Shown here: positions 58,862 through 64,000 of the stretch, piece after piece
Layout: every line of letters begins with the position of its first letter
How positions within the stretch are numbered: position 1 is the stretch's first letter
Assembly: GCF_018991925.1 (NCBI RefSeq)
Contig: NW_024724368.1
Coordinates: 473,596-537,595 of the forward strand
Reading direction: 5' to 3'
Length of the DNA stretch: 64,000 nt
Source: Homarus americanus
Lineage: Eukaryota > Arthropoda > Malacostraca > Decapoda > Nephropidae
Program-made: the position numbers and the translations under genes
The notes under the pieces: generated by a model
Told to the model about the DNA's origin: nothing
The model's input: only the letters and a program-made list of their open reading frames with translations
Databases searched by the model: none

Positions 58862-59768
58862 TTCATATATACAAGTAGATATACCAGATATAATATGTAA
58901 AGACTTAACTGGAGTAAGTCCCGAATTTCTTTTTACAAATAAATACTAAAGAAAGCTTCATTGATGAGATATCCCACTTAGAAGTGTAATAAATATAAGA
59001 TATATAGATACATAATATTATATACAAAAATGTGCATGCACCTAAGTGAAAAGGTACATGCACACAGAGCCGCATACAAACACATTTACATACACTCTCT
59101 TCTCTTTGTTACTCTACTAGCCTCTTTCTCTGCTCGTTATCACCTCTTCTCTCCCGCCTTCCATTCACCGTCACTCCACACATTGTTGGGCTTATCTCTT
59201 CACGGATGCCCAAAATAACACATCTCTTAAACCAAGGGATCTACTGCTCCTTGACAAAGGCCCTAGAAGACTCGCTGAGTACGAAGGAGTGTCGGTAGGG
59301 AGCCCGATAAGAGGCAGAGAGAGGCAGTTTGGTAGGATGGCTGGAGGAGAGGCAGGGTAGGAAGAAGGCAATTGATTATTTCTCAGTAACAAGATGTACT
59401 GATAGGGGGCGCAGGTAAGATAGGCAATGGGGGACTCACCTCACACTACTCACACGACTAAATTTTCAATTATGACGTACCTGATATTAGTTCCATAAAA
59501 AACATACTAATAATCACTACGCCAACAATCAACAAAATGCATTGGAAAACTAACTTCATTCAGACAAATAGACACAGGAAACATTTACACAACTCTTTAT
59601 TCCGTTTAACAAACACAGACTGACATATCTTACCTACATAAGAAATACTTAATATAAAACAGTATACTGAATGCACAACAGGGACAGTGGTACCAATTGT
59701 CTTCCACAAGTCTTGGTAACAGGTCAAACAACAATATTCGTCACAGCTGGGCGAGACTTGTGGCACAT
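58862..59768. other. Hdc intron, nothing recognised
   Basis: AT-rich sequence; a GC-richer piece at 59180-59420 has no recognised family. Confidence 0.55.
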
Positions 59769-59801
59769 ACAAACAAACAAACAAACAAACAAACAAACAA
59801 A

Positions 59802-59838
<37 letters not shown>
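59769..59838. repeat. (CAAA)n(CA)n microsatellite near an Hdc donor
   Basis: CAAACAAACAAACAAACAAA followed by about 28 bp of CA. On the Hdc strand this is (GT)n(GTTT)n starting about 40 bp after the donor of exon 60020-59877. Confidence 0.96.
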
Positions 59839-59840
<2 letters not shown>

Positions 59841-59876
59841 ACACACCAAAAGTGACAACAACGTAAAGTTCCTCAC

Positions 59877-60020
59877 AAAAAAAGGTATAAGGCCCTTCTC
59901 CCTGTCATTGTGGATGGCCTCCACCACCTTGTCGCCTCTCATGCTCAGGTTGTCGTCGCTTTCAATGTAACGCATCTTCACCAACCCGATCAAGCCGGCC
60001 TTCTCCACCGACGAGTGTGC
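59877..60020 (-). CDS. Hdc: Hdc exon (most upstream in window): AHSSVEKAG segment
   Basis: The exon has 48 codons, phase 0 at both ends. The acceptor is TTTCCATACAG before GCA-CAC-TCG, and the donor is TTT|GTGAGG. It encodes [18 protein letters not shown] at its start and EKGLIPFF at its end. The His of AHSS is, by family knowledge, the residue that stacks on the PLP ring in group II decarboxylases. The segment is near identical to insect HDC ([16 protein letters not shown]). The preceding exon should end in a CSDQ-type sequence; none was seen between 60.03 and 64 kb, so it probably lies outside. A (GTTT)n(GT)n tract begins about 40 bp after the donor. Confidence 0.93.
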
Positions 60021-60349
60021 CTGTATGGAAAGACCACGATATACCAGGATTAGGATACACAGTATCTTCACCAGTCTCGCCATTAGTATACCTTTATGGG
60101 AAATGTGAATATGTAATGGTACACCTGGTTATTGGGGTGAAATATTATTGGGGTGACTCTCAAATTGAGTAAGCCAATAAAGGTGACCTAGAATGGAACA
60201 AAATTGATATCAATGAAGACCGCATGAGATATGGGCTCTAGAGGGTGCCCTTAAGAGAGTATGGTGGCAACAACTCGGGCCACGAAAGAATCTCCCCGTG
60301 GGTCAGTCAGTCATCCAGGTTATATGTTCATAGATCTAAACTTATCAGC

Positions 60350-60513
60350 GAAAAGAATACAGTACATGCTGATGGTGATGTTGGTGGTACACAACAAAAT
60401 ACAGTACATGATGATGGTGGCTGTGCATAAAAATACAGTACGTGGTGATAATGGTAGTGGTCGTGGTGGTGATAAGGGTGGTGATGGTGGACAACACAAT
60501 ACAGTATATGGTG
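60350..60513. repeat. GTGATGGTGG-ACAAAATACAGTA minisatellite, block 1
   Basis: Irregular units of about 36-45 bp containing AAAATACAGTACATG and GTGGTGATGGTGG. The array resumes at 61212 and 62093, each time after an LTR-like insertion. Confidence 0.88.
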
Positions 60514-61204
60514 ATTGTAAAGGCCTGGCCTGCAGGATATAAATCCCTTGCCAGCCTTATCAGGATCTTATAAAAAAGAAAGTCAAGAAGCATGGGTTTC
60601 CAAAGGGTAATAAACAACCTTTAGAGACTGACATCTCTTTACTAAGAAAAAAAAACTCTGACATCACTCACACAAATATTAAATAAACAGCACTGGCGTC
60701 AAACAATTACTTAAATCAAAACAATCAATAAAACACAGAACATGTGTTTCCTACAGCTGCAGATGAATCTGCCTTCTACCCCGCCCTGTAGAATGTTCTG
60801 GTAACGCTGTGATCCGCTCTCAGAGGGAAGGTCCAGGGCAGCTTCCTCATTTGGCGCCGACGTTGGTAGGCGATGTTTTGCCACACAAGAGAGACGCCAG
60901 AGCACGGACGATGGATAGGGCATAGAGGAAGTTGCAATCACGTGGCAGCCGCGGCAGTAGCTGGATTAAGTGACAGGAGTTGACAGCCGAATAGTGAAGG
61001 ACTGGGGAATCAGCCCACGAGACCCAGGAACCTCAGATGAGTACATAACCAGAGTTGGAATCGCACAGCGGGGTGAAGTAACAGCTGTGGTGTAGGCTGG
61101 ATCTTGTCTGGCGTGATACGAGGCAGCAGCGACCTTCTCACCTCCGTCTCTCCCCTCTAGTGGGGCGGCAAACGAGCGGCGGACAACCATTTCGCTCGTT
61201 ACAG
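60514..61204. mobile_element. Candidate solo LTR (about 690 bp)
   Basis: It begins TGTAAAGGCCTGG and ends CGCTCGTTACA, giving TGTAA/TTACA terminal inversions, and it interrupts the minisatellite cleanly. The minus strand would begin TGTAACGAGCGAAATGG. No clear target-site duplication is seen (left GTGAT, right GCCCT), so the class is tentative. Confidence 0.4.
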
Positions 61205-61211
61205 CCCTTGA

Positions 61212-61345
61212 TGGTGTACAAAAATACAGTATGTGACAGTGGTGGTGTTGATGGTGTTAGTGTTGGTGAAAGTGAACAACAAAATACAGTACATGGTGAA
61301 AGTGGTGATGGTGGACAACAAAATACAGTATATGGTGTGACGACT
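61212..61345. repeat. Minisatellite block 2
   Basis: Same units (AAAATACAGTATGTGACAG, GTGATGGTGGACAACAAAAT) as blocks 1 and 3. Confidence 0.85.
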
Positions 61346-62092
61346 ATGTTCCCTCCTCACTCTACCACCATAACCATCACTTGCTTCAACTGGACACCAG
61401 GAGAAGAAACCGCTTCACGAAGCTACTCGACCCCAGTGAGCACCGTTTCAGAACCACTTTCCTATCCGACTATGAGACCAGTTTCCCATCTGACCATGAG
61501 ACCGAGGTATCGGGGCAAGTGTGTCTGCCTGGTAAGCTGAGTCTCTCTTCTGCGGCTGACTGTGTTTCTCTTTTCCCGAGGTGTGGACGCCGAATTGTAT
61601 TGAGGACTACTGCTGGTGGTGTTTTGATAGTAGTGGACTACGGCGTTAATCCCTGGTTCCTTGTGGTTGTCCATCGCAACCTAGACTTACTACCTGAGCT
61701 GCCATTTCTATCAGGTTTTGTGTTGTTGTATATAGTATGTGTATTTAATTTATACTGTAAAAATAATTGGGTAATATTCTGGTGTGTTTTGACAAATGCA
61801 TAGTTGTTACTTTTGTTTTGATAATTTCATATTTAGTTTTACTTGTGTTATAAGGTACCTATTTAACTAACTTAATCAACACTTAATATAAAATGCTATT
61901 AAATTACTTAGTTTACATGATAATATTCTTATCCTTTTCATAACATAAATTTGTCTGTCACGTTAAGTGATTCTTGTGTGTGAGAGCTCCTTACTTGCTG
62001 CATCCACGTATTTCAATCCCTAAATTATTCACTCTATATTTTTACTTGTCAACTTTGCCTTACCTCAATGTTGTGGGTAGCAAGGAGGGACG
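61346..62092. mobile_element. Candidate solo LTR or similar insertion (about 745 bp)
   Basis: The insert begins TGTGACGACTATG and ends GGGACGTCAC between minisatellite blocks; GTGACG/CGTCAC are inverted. Flanks TATGG (left) and GATGG (right) are near-identical 5-mers, compatible with a target duplication. A short Val/Leu-rich frame at 61560-61803 has no signature. Confidence 0.4.
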
Positions 62093-62960
62093 TCACGATG
62101 GTGATAGTGGACAACAAAATACAGTAAATGGTGTTGGCGGTCATGGTGGACAACAAAATACAGTACATGGTGATAGTGATGATGGTGAACCACAAAATAC
62201 AGTGCTGTACATGGTGTTGGTGACGGTGGTACAACAAAATACAGTACATGTTGATAGTGAACGACAAAATTCAGTACATGGTGATAGTGGTGATGGTGAA
62301 CCACAAAATACAGTACTGTACATGGTGTTGGTGACGGTGGTACAACAAAATACAGTAAATGGTAATGGTGGACAACAAAATACAGTACATGTTGATAGTG
62401 AACGACAAAATACAGTAAATGGTGATAGTGGTGATGGTGTACAACAAAATACAGTACATGGTGATAGTGGTAATGGTGAACCAAATACAGTAGATGGTGA
62501 TAGTGGCCAACAAAGTACAGTAAATGGTGGTGGTGGTGAACAACAAAGTACAGTAAATGGTGATTGTGGTGAACAACAAAATACAGTACAACAAAATACA
62601 GAACATGGTGATGGAGGTGGAAAAACAAAATACAGTAAATGATGATGGTGGCAGACCCAAAAAATACAATACATGGTGGTGGTGGACAACGAAATATCAT
62701 ACAATACATTGTGATGGCTGTGGTGTTGATGTTGGTGATGGTAGACTACAAAATACAATACATGGTGGTAGTGATCGTGGTGATGGACAACAAATTACAA
62801 TATATGGTGTTGGTGATGGTGGAGGTGGTCATAATGCTGGTGATGTTGGTGGACATAAATACATTACATGGTGGTGATGATGGTGGACATAAATACATTA
62901 CATGGTGGTGATGATGGTGGTAGTGATGGTGGTGGTAGTGGACATTTAAATACAGTATAT
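62093..62960. repeat. Minisatellite block 3, about 0.87 kb
   Basis: About 20 units built from GGTGATAGTGG, GATGGTG and ACAACAAAATACAGTACATG, with higher-order copies (62170-62265 resembles 62290-62380). The composition gives long spurious frames on both strands. Confidence 0.92.
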
Positions 62961-63009
62961 GGCAATGGTTGTGGAGAGTAGGTTGTATTATGTGTAGTGG
63001 TGGTGGAGA

Positions 63010-63799
63010 GCTGGACATGGTCTTAAAAATGGCAGATGAAATTTAATGTGGACAAATGTAAAGTACTAGTCTAGGAGATGTAAACAAAGAAACCAGATAT
63101 CAGATGAACAACGTTGTTATAGAGAAATCCGACTGTGAGACAGACCAAGGAGTAATGATAAGTATGATTCTTAAACCAAGACAACAATGTGTATTTGCTC
63201 GAAACAAGGCTAACAAAGTACTTGGGTTCATAGAAAGGAATGTTAGGTACAAGACTAGCGAGGTTACCCTAAAACTGTATCTGGGGCTTGTGAGACCTCA
63301 CTTGGATTTTGCAGTTCAGTTCTGGCCACCATACTACAGAATGGACATATAATCTCTAGAAAGAATTAAGAGGAGAATGACAAGACTAAGGTATTAGGAA
63401 CCTTGAGTACAGAGACAGGTTAAAGCATCTTAATTTGCACTCCCTCGAGAGACGTAGAGTGAGGGGCGTTATGATAGAGGTGTATAAATGGAAATCAGGG
63501 CTGAACAAAGGTTATATAATAAAGGTACTCACACTATCCAATCAGGAGCGAACTCGTAGCAATAGTTTTAAATTAGACAAATTTAGATTTAGGCGCGAAC
63601 TAGGTAAGCACTGGTTTGGAAATAGAGTATTGGATGAGTGGAAAAAGTTACCAAACATCATCATTAACTCGAATACTCTGGATAGCTTCAAATATAGGTT
63701 AGATGGATATATGAGCGATAGGGGTTGGGTGTAAACTGGACTGCCCAGTATGGGCAAATAGGTGCTCTGTAGTTTCTTCCATTCTTATGTTCTTATGTT
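63010..63799 (+). mobile_element. CR1-like LINE 3' end (copy C)
   Basis: Same family as copies A and B but diverged: KWQMKFNVDKCKVL (near 63028), NKANKVLGFIERNVRYKTSE, LGLVRPHLDFAVQFWPPY, KWKSGLNKGYIIKVLTLSNQ, FRRELGKHWFGNRVLDEWKK and YRLDGYMSDRGWV, with a frame break near 63360-63430. Ends ATTCTTATGTTCTTATG. It lies directly after minisatellite block 3. 63800-64000 has nothing recognised. Confidence 0.88.
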
Positions 63800-64000
63800 A
63801 ACTCCAGGGAACAGAAACATATTTATTTTTAAGACCGGCAAGAGTAACACTAGGAATCAGCTGTATTCTTCCGTAGAACTGCAGGCTAGCCATGAAGAGA
63901 TTAAAGAGCACATTCTCTTTTTGCACGCTGTATTCAAAAGGAAAAAAATGACATTGTTAAAAAAAACGCGATGGCATATGTTTTCTCCTGAACGTATTTA

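Noticed and set aside
60711..60941. Candidate upstream Hdc exon on the minus strand
   Set aside because: No similarity to the segment before AHSS; it lies inside the LTR-like insertion.
61974..62758. 200-residue frames rich in NTVHGDSG or HHHLLYFVV
   Set aside because: Explained by the GTGATGGTGG-AAAATACAGTA minisatellite on each strand.

Overview
The window is eukaryotic genomic DNA from an arthropod, most likely a decapod crustacean. The evidence is one host gene whose protein closely resembles insect histidine decarboxylase, introns up to about 15.8 kb, very long (TA)n microsatellites, and a dense mixture of CR1-like LINEs, hAT, Tigger/pogo, Helitron-type and LTR elements. There are no bacterial-style operons, RNA genes or CRISPR arrays. 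The species cannot be named from sequence alone.

The only host gene I can support is Hdc (histidine decarboxylase, the histamine-synthesising PLP enzyme). It lies on the minus strand and runs across almost the whole window. Ten consecutive exons were reconstructed from protein similarity and matching splice phases: 60020-59877, 44125-44059, 43229-43067, 35389-35319, 26199-26180 (a 20-nt microexon), 24051-23953, 17331-17132, 14144-14014, 8232-8065 and 6868-6701 (the last may extend to 6366). Together they give about 410 codons, from the substrate-stacking histidine to the arthropod-specific C-terminal tail. Exons for the N-terminal part must lie beyond base 64000. The true 3' end is not resolved, because the last recognised exon runs into a 30-bp minisatellite.

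Region by region. 1-2.8 kb: direct repeats, LINE pieces and (TA)n. 2.8-6.7 kb: a 30-bp minisatellite split by a decayed hAT transposon, which itself holds a CR1 fragment. 6.7-8.2 kb: the last two recognised Hdc exons. 9.1-10.4, 19.5-21.4 and 28.8-29.3 kb: three fragments of one unnamed dispersed gene family with an XPG/FEN1-like arrangement of acidic residues. 13-17.6 kb: two Hdc exons with tandem arrays at their edges. 24-27.3 kb: two exons plus 35-bp and 18-bp minisatellites. 29.7-35.2 kb: nested LINEs and a 0.5-kb palindrome. 35.5-38.2 kb: a decayed Tigger. 38.9-42.2 kb: a LINE split by a 1.5-kb MITE. 43-44.2 kb: two exons. 46.8-49.5 kb: a near-complete Tigger with an open 603-codon frame. 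49.6-58.9 kb: palindromic repeats, a rearranged LTR element, two nested hAT-type MITEs with clear target-site duplications, a LINE reverse transcriptase and a broken Helitron-type helicase. 59.9-60.0 kb: the most upstream exon in the window. 60.3-63 kb: a minisatellite cut into three by two LTR-like insertions. 63.0-63.8 kb: a third CR1 3' end.

The most unusual structure is the 30-bp minisatellite. Its first unit coincides with a good 5' splice-site match at the edge of the last Hdc exon, so the array looks like an amplified splice donor, with about a dozen exact copies of the donor core. It is also open in the Hdc reading frame, so it could instead encode a decapeptide tail. Other patterns worth following are tandem arrays beside several Hdc exons, Tigger-type elements whose ends abut (TA)n arrays, and a strong antisense bias of coding TEs relative to Hdc.
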